From SHZI01 sp040080965 (GTDB lineage Bacteria; Pseudomonadota; Gammaproteobacteria; Steroidobacterales; GCA-2729495): a stretch of DNA of 15,305 nucleotides. A program made the position numbers and the translations under genes. The notes beneath the pieces are model-generated. The model saw only the letters and a program-made list of their open reading frames with translations, did no database searches and was not told where the DNA came from. How positions within the stretch are numbered: position 1 is the first letter of the stretch; each line of letters starts with the position of its first letter. Of the stretch, positions 1 to 7,451 are shown piece after piece. The stretch spans positions 1 to 15,305 of the forward strand of contig JBEBHH010000060.1 in NCBI GenBank assembly GCA_040080965.1. Reading direction: 5' to 3'.

Positions 1-156
1 GCCGCCATGGGCGGGGCGGGGATTATCCCGTGAAACCGACCGGATTGTCGCCTCGAAAGCGGCCGCCGGGACCGGGCATGAGTGTCCACATCGTCTCAAA
101 AAGCCCTGACTTGCGGATGCGGGCGCCTACATCGACAGTCCGTCCCGGAACGACAA

Positions 157-185
157 AGGGGCGCCTCTCGGCGCCCCTGATTTTT
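157..185 (+). terminator. Rho-independent terminator
   Basis: An 8-bp perfect GC stem (GGGGCGCC at 158-165, GGCGCCCC at 170-177) closes a TCTC loop. It can be extended by an A-T pair (157/178), and a run of five T follows at 181-185. The opposite strand has only a short T run, so the direction is plus. It most likely ends a gene lying left of the window. A frame open from base 1 to a TGA at 31-33 could be that gene's last codons, but ten codons are too few to identify it. Confidence 0.8.
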
Positions 186-522
186 AATGGGCAAGGCAGC
201 TTGTCATCGCCGCCAGGTCCAGCTTCGGCAAGCATGGCCGGCCGAAGTCTCCGAAGCCCCATAACGGGTACAACCGGGAGGCTACACGAGCCACTCAAGT
301 CCCCGTCAGGCTCCGGGATTCCCGGAATACCCAGGGGCTGCTACCGCCGCCCGGTGGATTGCCGCGAAAACTTTTGCCCTCATTCGCAGCTTGAGGCCGG
401 TGGATACGTGCGACCCGTGCTCCTCGGCCATCTTCACCGCACGCCGGGCGAGCGGCACCGGGCGATGAGCTGGGCGCAGCGGCCCCAGCGGGTATTCAAG
501 CTGGACCTGGGGACGCGTGAAG

Positions 523-555
523 GGTGCGGGGCCAGGTGCGGGGCCAGGTGCGGGT
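523..555. repeat. 12-bp tandem repeat
   Basis: The unit GGTGCGGGGCCA occurs at 523-534 and again at 535-546, followed by a partial third copy (GGTGCGGG, 547-554). The partial copy forms the left arm of the hairpin at 547-568. The repeat lies in non-coding sequence. Its origin is unknown; replication slippage or a decayed mobile or REP-like unit are both possible. Confidence 0.7.
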
Positions 556-568
556 GGTGTCCTGCACC
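547..568. repeat. Inverted repeat / hairpin
   Basis: GGTGCGGG (547-554) can pair with CCTGCACC (561-568) around a six-base loop. This gives eight pairs including one G-U wobble. No T tract follows on either strand, so it does not look like a classical terminator. It directly abuts the 12-bp tandem repeat. Confidence 0.5.
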
Positions 569-623
569 GAGGACCCGCCCATAGTCAGGAAAATCCTAGA
601 GCACTGGTACCGGGCAGGCGAGG

Positions 624-1079
624 TTAGGGCAACTTGGTCCAGTAGCTTCGATACTTGTAACCTTTATATTCGGTCTCTACGTAGAAGCTATCCCCCTCGA
701 AAAAGCACGTGGATATCTTGCCATTCACGAGGATATCAACGACCAATTGGTCTATAGACATACTGACTACTTTGTAAGGAGCAGATTCTTCGCCTAGGAC
801 GATCCCCTGAGACCGGATTACCTCCACGAACTCTTTGTCCTTGTATGTAACAGTCGTACTCTGGCCAATGGACTTCCTTACGGCATCAGTCCACGCTCTT
901 GCTCGCATGGCGGACTCCTTAAGCTCGTCGGGTCCTTCCGCGGTAACCTTAAACTCCTGAAAAGTCTTTTCGGTATCCCACACCCAGGTTCCCAGGAAAG
1001 GGTTTTTCGCGGTGCTGCATCCGGGACCGGTCGCTGTCGTAAGAACGACAAGTATTCCTAGAACACATTTCAGGTGCAC
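624..1079 (-). CDS. Putative lipoprotein, unknown function
   Basis: I do not recognise the family of this 151-residue protein. The start is a GTG at 1079, supported by GAGG seven bases upstream. The N-terminus has a short basic region, a hydrophobic stretch (residues 6-16) and a cysteine at residue 21 in the context GPGC. Proline at -2 makes this a weak lipobox, so the product may be a lipoprotein or a secreted protein. The mature part opens with FLGTWVWDTEKT, similar to the GTW.xD.xK start of small lipocalin-like or beta-barrel secreted proteins (inference). The C-terminal half alternates hydrophobic and polar residues and is rich in Y, F and V, suggesting beta strands. The gene is visibly more A+T-rich than its surroundings, which suggests acquisition. 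It stands alone, about 210 bases from the toxin gene. Confidence 0.6.
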   Translation of the reverse strand: MHLKCVLGILVVLTTATGPGCSTAKNPFLGTWVWDTEKTFQEFKVTAEGPDELKESAMRARAWTDAVRKSIGQSTTVTYKDKEFVEVIRSQGIVLGEESAPYKVVSMSIDQLVVDILVNGKISTCFFEGDSFYVETEYKGYKYRSYWTKLP

Positions 1080-1293
1080 GGCGTTACCTCAATCCTGGAG
1101 AAGCCCGCAAGATGTTCTTAATGGAGGCCTCTAGGGCAACTATTGCGGCCTTCGCTTGAGTTTAAGGTGCCCAATTCCATTTCAAATTCGCAGTTGCGCT
1201 TCAAGCAATAACTCATTGCTCGACCCGTCATCTGCAATGCGGGCGAACCTCCGATCCCCGCACTACGACAGGCTTGATGCTGATTCAGCCCCG

Positions 1294-1590
1294 TCAGTTT
1301 CGCTCACGCCAGATTACGGGGTCACGGCGCACGTGAAAGACGGAAATCACGACAAGCTGGTCCCCGCGTGCGCGAAAAAAGATCGAGTAAGGGAATCGCC
1401 GGACCCGAATGCATTGCACGTCGGACAGCATCCGGGGAAAGCGCTGGGGAGATTCGCACGCTTGCTGTAACGCCAGTTCGATCTCTGCGACGAACTCGAC
1501 CCCAAGCCCGGGTCGCTGTGCCTCATACCATCCGGCCGCCTCGTCGTATTCCAGACGCGCGGCAGCTCGAAAGAACGGCTGGAGGGTCAC
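1294..1590 (-). CDS. ParE/RelE-family toxin
   Basis: This 98-residue protein has the layout of ParE/RelE toxins. An N-terminal helical hairpin (residues 8-45, with the pattern A.LEYDEAAGWYE followed by GVEFVAEIE.AL) precedes a beta-rich part, with the characteristic R.FPY.I.F (residues 64-71) and a terminal VISVFHVRRDP strand. ParE members usually poison DNA gyrase and RelE members cleave mRNA on the ribosome. The sequence looks closer to ParE, but the target cannot be decided from it. The ATG overlaps the TGA of the upstream antitoxin gene (ATGA, 1587-1590), so the two are translationally coupled. The length is normal for the family and no catalytic truncation is seen. Confidence 0.88.
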   Translation of the reverse strand: MTLQPFFRAAARLEYDEAAGWYEAQRPGLGVEFVAEIELALQQACESPQRFPRMLSDVQCIRVRRFPYSIFFRARGDQLVVISVFHVRRDPVIWRERN

Positions 1591-1817
1591 TTACCCAGAC
1601 GGGACAGGGTCGAAGCCTTGATCTGCTCCCAGGGGGTTACGTCGCCCGGGCGGGCATCGTCCTCCTCGATCCGCTTCTGGAGCTCAGCACGCTGGGACTG
1701 CGTCAACGGCACTGCCGCGCTGTCAGCAGCGATGCTGTCCCAGATCTGCTCCACCAACGCCAACCGCTCCTCGATCGGGAGCCGGTCGATTCCAAGAGAC
1801 TTTATCGAAGCATTCAT
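1587..1817 (-). CDS. Addiction-module antitoxin
   Basis: This 76-residue protein matches the small 'putative addiction module component' antitoxins (Unstab_antitox type) that pair with ParE/RelE toxins. Seen in the sequence: the leading segment LPIEERLALVEQIWDSI (residues 13-29), a middle LTQSQRAELQKRIEE helix, and a tail with PWEQIKA, where these antitoxins normally wrap the toxin. The ATG at 1817 has GGAGG nine bases upstream. Its TGA overlaps the toxin ATG by four bases. As in other such systems, the antitoxin is expected to be labile and to repress its own operon together with the toxin. A short inverted repeat at 1879-1893 upstream could be an operator, but this is not established. Confidence 0.85.
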   Translation of the reverse strand: MNASIKSLGIDRLPIEERLALVEQIWDSIAADSAAVPLTQSQRAELQKRIEEDDARPGDVTPWEQIKASTLSRLGK

Positions 1818-1878
1818 TGGGCGGTGCCTCCGGTTGGGGCAATTTCAATCTAGCAGAGCAGTCCGATGACGGCCAGTA

Positions 1879-1893
1879 CGGGCATAACGCCCG
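1879..1893. repeat. Short inverted repeat between small genes
   Basis: CGGGC (1879-1883) and GCCCG (1889-1893) flank a five-base spacer. The element lies between the end of the 1913-2200 gene and the start of the toxin-antitoxin operon, both on the minus strand. No T tract follows, so it could be a weak hairpin or an operator for the antitoxin. The evidence is only the symmetry and the position. Confidence 0.35.
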
Positions 1894-1912
1894 CTGAAAC
1901 CCGGCCCTGGCC

Positions 1913-2200
1913 CTACCCGAGAAGAAGCCGATACCGTTCGGCGGCAGGCAGTCCGACGAGCGAATCCATGCCTTCTTCATCGATGGTCTTCAGCACTTCG
2001 TCAAGGGCGGCCTGTTCACTCCCGAAGAAGTCAGTCCAGATGGTCAGGTTGCCGTTCCCGTCGACAACTTCAAGCTGCCAGCCTTCGCCACCGTCCGCAT
2101 AGATTTCCACCTGGACGGTCTTGCCATCGCGGGTCAGCGATTGACACAGGCCCGAAATTTTCAGGTCAACGTCTTCAGGAGCTGGCTGGCGGCTCTTCAT
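1913..2200 (-). CDS. Conserved small protein of unknown function
   Basis: I do not know a function for this 95-residue soluble protein. The start is set by the ATG at 2200, with AGGAGA about seven bases upstream. The frame stays open further upstream to 2440, but that extension lacks a comparable ribosome-binding site and reads like non-coding sequence. The protein has no signal peptide or membrane segment. It is acidic, with a central beta-like block (VQVEIYADGGEGWQLEVVD, then NLTIWTDFF) followed by a helix (SEQAALDEVLKTIDEEG) and a short hydrophobic tail. The compact alpha/beta layout and the good start suggest a real gene. It precedes the toxin-antitoxin operon on the same strand, but a gap of about 95 bases and the inverted repeat separate them. 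Confidence 0.7.
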   Translation of the reverse strand: MKSRQPAPEDVDLKISGLCQSLTRDGKTVQVEIYADGGEGWQLEVVDGNGNLTIWTDFFGSEQAALDEVLKTIDEEGMDSLVGLPAAERYRLLLG

Positions 2201-2498
2201 GCGTCGCTCTCCTGGCAGGGTTCCCTCCATCGCGAACCGCGTGGCACGGCTCCGGCCATACTTGCCTACTGGAGCGCCAAAGTTGAAGCGGGATTTCTGG
2301 TGACTTCGGAGGGAAATGCCGTTGGGCAGCCGGAGTCCAGAAGGTAGCTCTGCAGCCCCATGGGCTGTGATGGCCAGATGGACTGGCCGGACAGGTCGTT
2401 CATCGAGGCCGAGGTCGTTCAGCGCGGGCTTCACGGCCAATGGAGGAAGGTGGCCGCTGGAGCGTAGGCCGGCCTACGCCCGGGATCGACTATCCCTG
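2201..2498. other. Intergenic stretch
   Basis: Apart from the palindrome at 2462-2479, nothing definite is seen here. The long open frames crossing the stretch on both strands have no good starts and no recognisable protein motifs. It must contain the promoter of the 1913-2200 gene, but no convincing -35/-10 pair could be picked out. Confidence 0.5.
2462..2479. repeat. 18-bp perfect palindrome
   Basis: GCGTAGGCC (2462-2470) is followed without a gap by its exact reverse complement GGCCTACGC (2471-2479). It lies 20 bases past the stop codon of the minus-strand gene at 2499-2795. No T tract follows on the minus strand. It could form a 3' hairpin protecting the transcript, be a REP-like fragment, or be a binding site for a dimeric protein. 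Confidence 0.7.
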
Positions 2499-2795
2499 CT
2501 ACCGCCCGACCGCATGCACCACGTGGTCGTACTCAAAGAACACGACGAAGCCCGGGTATTCCCAGCGCGTGATGGGTGGCTGGCCAACGGGGCTGGAGCG
2601 GCTGTTGGGCGCCCCGAATCGGGATTCGACGCGGGCCATGCTGCTGCCCCGCGCAGGGCGCTCGGCCGCCGCGGTCTGGCCGGAGGCCACGTTCTCGATC
2701 AGCAGCTCGTCCGCCCGGGCGGTGCCGGGCAGGGCAAGCGCGGCGGGCAACGCCAGGGCCAGGGTGACGACGAAGGTTCGTGCGGTGGAAGCCAT
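2499..2795 (-). CDS. Small secreted protein, BamE/SmpA-like pattern
   Basis: This 98-residue exported protein starts at the ATG at 2795, which has GGAGAGG six bases upstream. An in-frame ATG eight codons earlier lacks this. Residues 1-28 form a clear Sec signal peptide: basic start, long Ala/Leu core, and a probable cut after ARA just before DELL. The mature part has GSSMARVESRFGAPNS, then PPITRWEYPGF, then VVFFEYDHVVHAV. The spacing G..M..V...FG.P...W.Y...V.FE...V resembles the SmpA/BamE (OmlA) fold, a short helix-loop-sheet domain in outer-membrane assembly factors (inference). There is no lipobox cysteine, so it would be periplasmic rather than lipid-anchored. The gene is divergent from sfsA and has its own extended -10 promoter candidate. 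I do not know its function. Confidence 0.75.
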   Translation of the reverse strand: MASTARTFVVTLALALPAALALPGTARADELLIENVASGQTAAAERPARGSSMARVESRFGAPNSRSSPVGQPPITRWEYPGFVVFFEYDHVVHAVGR

Positions 2796-2824
2796 GCTAA
2801 CCTCTCCGTGGTCGTTCACTTTTC

Positions 2825-2833
2825 AATATAACA
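2825..2833 (-). promoter_or_regulatory. Extended -10 promoter candidate
   Basis: Read on the minus strand, the bases are TGTTATATT: a TGn extension joined to TATATT (five of six to consensus), as in extended -10 sigma-70 promoters that need little -35 sequence. Transcription would start near 2818, leaving a leader of roughly 20 bases that holds the ribosome-binding site of the 2499-2795 gene. Confidence 0.45.
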
Positions 2834-2871
2834 CTCGGTCAGTGCTCAGAAAAACCACGTATCTCATGGAC

Positions 2872-2883
2872 TTGTCTGGACAA
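2872..2883. promoter_or_regulatory. Inverted repeat in divergent promoter region
   Basis: TTGTC-TG-GACAA is a 12-base inverted repeat in the 126-base divergent region between the secreted-protein gene and sfsA. It lies 38 bases upstream of the sfsA GTG and could be an operator, or its TTGTCT could serve as a -35 element. No matching -10 box for sfsA was found. Confidence 0.3.
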
Positions 2884-2921
2884 ATGCGCTACCGGGCGAC
2901 GCGCCGGCTGGCGGTCGCCGG

Positions 2922-3665
2922 GTGACCCGCGGCGGCACCGCCCCCGTGGGCATCCGTTTCCCCGCCGCCCTTCAGGAAGGCCGGCTATTGCGCCGCTACC
3001 AGCGCTTCCTGGCCGACGTGCAGCTCCCGGACGGCACGACGGTCACCGCCCACTGCCCGAATACCGGCGCCATGCTGGGTTGCCAGGCGCCCGACTCGCG
3101 GGTCTGGCTGAGTCTCGCGTCGCGCGCCGGTCGCCGCTGTCCGTTCACCTGGGAACTGGTGGAAGTGGAGTCCGGCACACTGGTTGGCGTCCACACCGGC
3201 CGCACGAACCAGTTGGCCGCGGCGGCCGTGCAGGCCGGAATGCTCGAGGAGCTGCGTGGCTACCCGCAGATCCAGGCGGAGGTGCGGGTGCAGGCAGCCG
3301 GTGTCCGCTTCGACTTCATGCTGCGCGGCCCCGGGCTTCCGGACTATTACCTGGAGGTCAAGAACGTGACCGCGGCAGTCACCGCCCGTCGCGCCCTGTT
3401 TCCCGACGCCGTCAGCGAGCGCGCTTCCCGCCATGCGCGCGAGCTCGCCGTGCTCCGGCGTGCCGGCGCCCGGGCAGGGGTGCTGTTCTGCGTGCAGCGG
3501 GCCGACGTGGACGTCGTCGAGCCCGCCGATGACATCGACCCGGCCTACGGGCGGGCGTTGCGCGCGGCGGCTGCCGACGGCGTGGACGTCATGGCCGTCG
3601 GTGCCAGCGTCACGCCGGAGGGCATCTGGGTGGATCGCCGGATACCGGTGGCCCTCGCGGCATGA
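2922..3665 (+). CDS. sfsA: SfsA sugar fermentation stimulation protein homolog
   Basis: This 247-residue protein matches SfsA, a nucleic-acid-binding protein with a restriction-endonuclease-like core. It was named in E. coli because extra copies stimulate maltose use; its true role is unclear. Seen: RRYQRFLADV at residues 24-33, the hallmark HCPNTGAM at 44-51, RFDFML at 129-134, LEVKNVT at 144-150 (the ExK-like active-site region), and FPDAVSERASRH at 160-171. The length is close to the usual 234-240. The start chosen is GTG 2922. GTG 2946 would give an N-terminus closer to the E. coli protein, and neither has a strong Shine-Dalgarno sequence. The TGA overlaps the first ATG of the next gene (ATGA, 3662-3665), so sfsA is the first gene of the lol operon. 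Confidence 0.95.
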   Translation: MTRGGTAPVGIRFPAALQEGRLLRRYQRFLADVQLPDGTTVTAHCPNTGAMLGCQAPDSRVWLSLASRAGRRCPFTWELVEVESGTLVGVHTGRTNQLAAAAVQAGMLEELRGYPQIQAEVRVQAAGVRFDFMLRGPGLPDYYLEVKNVTAAVTARRALFPDAVSERASRHARELAVLRRAGARAGVLFCVQRADVDVVEPADDIDPAYGRALRAAAADGVDVMAVGASVTPEGIWVDRRIPVALAA

Positions 3666-4915
3666 TGCGGCCTGCTACTGTCTGGATCGCCCTGCGTTAC
3701 CTGGGGGCGCAGCGCACGAACCAGTTTGCGTCGCTGGTTGCACTGGCGTCCGTCATTGGCGTGGCGCTTGGCGTGGCGGCGCTCATCGTCGTGCTGTCGG
3801 TCATGAACGGATTCGAGAACGAGTTGCGTTCGCGGCTCGTCGCCATCACGGGCCATGGCGCCATCCTCACGGGCGCCGCACAGCCGGCCTGGCGCGAGAT
3901 CCTCGCCGATGTCCAGGGCTTTCCCGGTGTCGAGTCTGCGGCCCCCTACGTCGAGCTGGAGGCCATGGTCGCCGTTGGTGGCGAACTCGCCGGGGCGGTG
4001 ATCGAAGGGATCGATCCGGCCCGGAAGTCTCCCATCGCGGGGCTCGAGGGCGCACTCCGTGGCGGAACGATCGCGGATCTCACTGCCGGGTCATGGCGCG
4101 CTCTGCTCGGGCGCTCCCTGGCGGTGCGTCTCGGGGTGGGGACCGGCGACAAGGTTCGGGTGCTGGTGCCCGTGCGGGACGCCGCGGGTCGCGTCACATC
4201 GCGGCTTCGCGAACTCACGGTTGCCGGCGTGTTCGAGGTGGGGGTCAGGGACCACGACGCCGTGCGTGTCCTGGTGAACCTCGAGGACGCGGCCGCGCTG
4301 GCGGGCCTGGGTGACCGGGTGACCGGTCTCCGCCTGCAGACCACTGACATATTCGCGGCCCCCCGGATCCTGGGCGCCTGGGTCTCCCGCTGGACGGCCG
4401 GAGGCCGGAAGGCTCCCGCAACCACCGACTGGACCCGGGAGAATGCCACGTACTTTCGCGCGGTGCGCATCGAGAAGACGATGATGACGCTGCTCCTGTC
4501 GCTCATCGTGGCGGTGGCGGCTTTCAACATCGTGGCCACACTCGTCATGGTCGTGACGGACAAGCGGCCGGGCATTGCCATCCTGCGCACCCTCGGATTT
4601 TCCCGCGGGGCGGTGGTGGCCATGTTTGCCCTGCAGGGCGTGCTGATCGGCTGGGCGGGTGTGCTGATGGGCGTCGCCGGCGGAGCGCTGCTCGCGACCA
4701 ACATCGGTTCCGTGGCACCTGCCCTGGAGCGGCTGTTCGGCTTCGAGTTCATGCCGGCCGACGTCTATTACCTCACGGCGCTGCCCGCCGACCTCGAGTC
4801 CGGCGACCTGCTCTGGGTCAGTGTGATCGCCCTGGGGCTCACGGCCTGCGCCACGATCTATCCCGCCCTGCGTGCCGCCGCGGTGGCGCCCGCCGAAGTC
4901 CTGCGCTACGAGTAG
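3662..4915 (+). CDS. lolE: Lipoprotein-releasing ABC permease, LolE-like
   Basis: This 417-residue inner-membrane permease belongs to the LolC/LolE family, which with LolD lifts mature lipoproteins out of the inner membrane and passes them to LolA. Seen: the family N-terminus IALRYL, first membrane segment at about 27-48 ending in LSVMNGFENELRSRL, a large periplasmic domain (about 60-265), three membrane helices (about 275-300, 320-345, 378-400), and the C-terminal ATIYPALRAAAVAPAEVLRYE. At residues 170-185, where LolC carries its LolA-binding hook with a key proline, this protein is one residue shorter and reads VRDAAGRVTSRLR, without that proline. I therefore call it LolE-like (inference); the family assignment itself is firm. 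Two ATG codons in a row (3662, 3665) overlap the sfsA stop. The second permease gene follows after 17 bases. Confidence 0.85.
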   Translation: MMRPATVWIALRYLGAQRTNQFASLVALASVIGVALGVAALIVVLSVMNGFENELRSRLVAITGHGAILTGAAQPAWREILADVQGFPGVESAAPYVELEAMVAVGGELAGAVIEGIDPARKSPIAGLEGALRGGTIADLTAGSWRALLGRSLAVRLGVGTGDKVRVLVPVRDAAGRVTSRLRELTVAGVFEVGVRDHDAVRVLVNLEDAAALAGLGDRVTGLRLQTTDIFAAPRILGAWVSRWTAGGRKAPATTDWTRENATYFRAVRIEKTMMTLLLSLIVAVAAFNIVATLVMVVTDKRPGIAILRTLGFSRGAVVAMFALQGVLIGWAGVLMGVAGGALLATNIGSVAPALERLFGFEFMPADVYYLTALPADLESGDLLWVSVIALGLTACATIYPALRAAAVAPAEVLRYE

Positions 4916-4932
4916 GCGGGCGAAGAACAGCC

Positions 4933-6172
4933 ATGCTTCGTCCCTATGAACTCGCCATCGCGCTCCGCTATGTCCGGTCGCGCAACAAGAACCGCTTCAT
5001 TTCGTTCATCTCCGTGATTTCCATGGCCGGCATCGCACTGGCGGTCGCGGTGCTGATCATGGTCCTGTCCGTGATGAACGGCTTTGAGTCGGAGGTCCGC
5101 AACCGGATCCTCCAGATCGTTGCACACGCGTCCATCACCGGTCTGGACGGCCGCATCAGCGACTGGGAGTCGCTGGCCACGGTTGCCGGCCATGATCCCG
5201 ACGTGCGCTCCGTCGCCAGGTTCGTCGACGGCCAGGCCATGCTCGTGGGGCCCGTCGAGATCCGCGGCGTGCAGCTGCGCGGGATCGATCCCGGCAGCGA
5301 ACTGCGCACCTCGGCACTAGGCAGCCTGATGGTTGACGGAAAACTCGAGGCCCTGGAGCCCGGCTCGTTCGGCATGGTCATCGGGAGGACCCTGGCGGAA
5401 CAGCTCGGGGTTGGCGTCGGTGACTCGGTGATCGTGCTGGTCTCCCAGGGGATCACGACCCCCGCGGGCGTCGTCCCGCGCATGCGCAGGTTCCGGGTCT
5501 CGGGGATCTTCTACGCGGGAATGTACGAATTCGACCGGGCGCTGGTCTTCATCAATGTTGCCGATGCCCAGCGCCTGCTGCGCTTCGGTGATGACGTCAC
5601 GGGCGTCCGGCTGGCCATCAACGATCCCCTCCAGGCCCCTGCAGTGGTCAGGTCTGTCGCCAACGCCTGGGGCGGCGGCGTCTACGTCACCGACTGGACG
5701 CGCGAGCACGGCAATTTCTTCCGCTCGATCCAGCTGACGCGCTCGATCATCTTCGTCATCCTGCTGCTGGTCGTCGGCGTCGCGGCCTTCAATATCGTTT
5801 CGACGCTCGTCATGGTCGTCCGGGACAAGCGTGGTGAAATCGCCATCCTGCGGACCCTCGGCTCGACGCCCGCGGCGATCCTCACCATCTTCGTCCTCCA
5901 GGGGGCCCTGGTGGGCGTCGTGGGTACGGCAGTCGGCGTCGCTGCGGGGGTGCTCGGCGCCTGGAATGTCTCGGCCATGGCAGCCTTCATCGAGCGGCTC
6001 ACCGGCTTCCAGTTCCTGGCGCCGGACGTCTACTTCATCAGCGAGCTTCCCAGCCGCCTCCTTTGGACGGACGTGTGGCAGGTGGCGGGCATCGCGCTCG
6101 TCCTGGGGCTGGTGTCCACGATCTATCCTGCATGGCGCGGGGCCGTAACGGCGCCGGCCGAGGTATTGCGGT

Positions 6173-6180
<8 letters not shown>
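4933..6180 (+). CDS. lolC: Lipoprotein-releasing ABC permease, LolC
   Basis: This is a second 415-residue LolC/E-family permease and a paralog of its upstream neighbour: IALRYVRSRNKNRFISFISV, LSVMNGFESEVRNRIL, a periplasmic domain (about 60-265), three more membrane helices and the terminal TIYPAWRGAVTAPAEVLRYE. Residues 175-185 read TPAGVVPRMR after a threonine, which lines up with TPMGRIPSQR of the E. coli LolC hook and pad as I remember it. The hook proline and final arginine are kept. I therefore assign this copy as LolC, the subunit that recruits LolA (inference from motif). The E. coli order is lolC-lolD-lolE; here both permeases precede lolD. The stop overlaps the lolD start by eight bases (ATGAATGA), indicating coupled translation. 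Confidence 0.87.
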
Positions 6181-6910
<730 letters not shown>

Positions 6911-7422
6911 ACCGCCAGGCCGCGTTGCTCAGCAGGTAGGTGAGGGCGGCCGCCAGCAGGCCCGCCACGATGGCGCCGAGCCAGAGGGGCCGCCACGCGC
7001 TGGCGAGTGCCACCGCCAGCTCCTGCCACGGCACGTCCAGGCTCAGTGCCGATGGCGGGAGGCGCAGCAGGTAGGCCCCCAGCAGGTACTCACCGTAGAA
7101 GATCGGTCCGTAGGTCAGCGGATTCGCGACCCACGTGGCAATCACGGCCACCGGCAGGTTCACGCGCATCAGCAGCGCTGCCAGCACGACCACCGGGGTA
7201 TGGCCCAGGAAGGGCAGCACGCCGACGAACACGCCCAGCGCCACGCCGCCGGTGATGCTGCGCCGGTTGATGGAAATGTAGACCGGGTGCGCCAGCAGCG
7301 CCCGGAATGGCCGGATATACCAGGGGGCGTTGTCCTGATTCCCGCGATACGGGGCAGATAGTCGCCTGAAGAATTTACGGGGCATCCGGTACCTTGGCTC
7401 GAGCTGCGCGTCGCCGCCACTC

Positions 7423-7428
7423 ATTATC
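7423..7428 (-). promoter_or_regulatory. Possible -10 box for DUF2062 gene
   Basis: On the minus strand the bases read GATAAT, five of six to the sigma-70 -10 consensus. No good -35 is found 16-18 bases upstream. If used, transcription would begin near 7416, which would exclude the alternative ATG at 7424 and favour the ATG at 7385. Confidence 0.3.
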
Positions 7429-7451
7429 CAGCCTCTGGACCGGAAGTCGTA

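Larger units (their letters stand above)
186..623. other. Gene-poor stretch
   Basis: No convincing gene is seen here. The plus-strand frames lack a start with a ribosome-binding site and show no recognisable protein. On the minus strand a frame open across about 306-584 gives a helical, basic tail from an ATG at 431, with no Shine-Dalgarno sequence and no family I recognise. It may be a gene remnant. The stretch also holds the 12-bp tandem repeat and hairpin annotated separately. No tRNA, IS end or integron attC site could be made out. Confidence 0.5.

Noticed and set aside
30..584. Plus-strand open frame of 184 codons
   Set aside because: It runs through the rho-independent terminator at 157-185 and the 12-bp tandem repeat, has no ribosome-binding site and no recognisable protein features.
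600..640. Possible integron attC core (GTTAGGG) beside the orphan lipoprotein gene
   Set aside because: It fails the GTTRRRY consensus at the last base, and no matching RYYYAAC partner or stem was found.
2201..2440. 80-codon upstream extension of the 1913-2200 gene
   Set aside because: The ATG at 2200 has a strong AGGAGA site, whereas the extension has none and reads like non-coding sequence.
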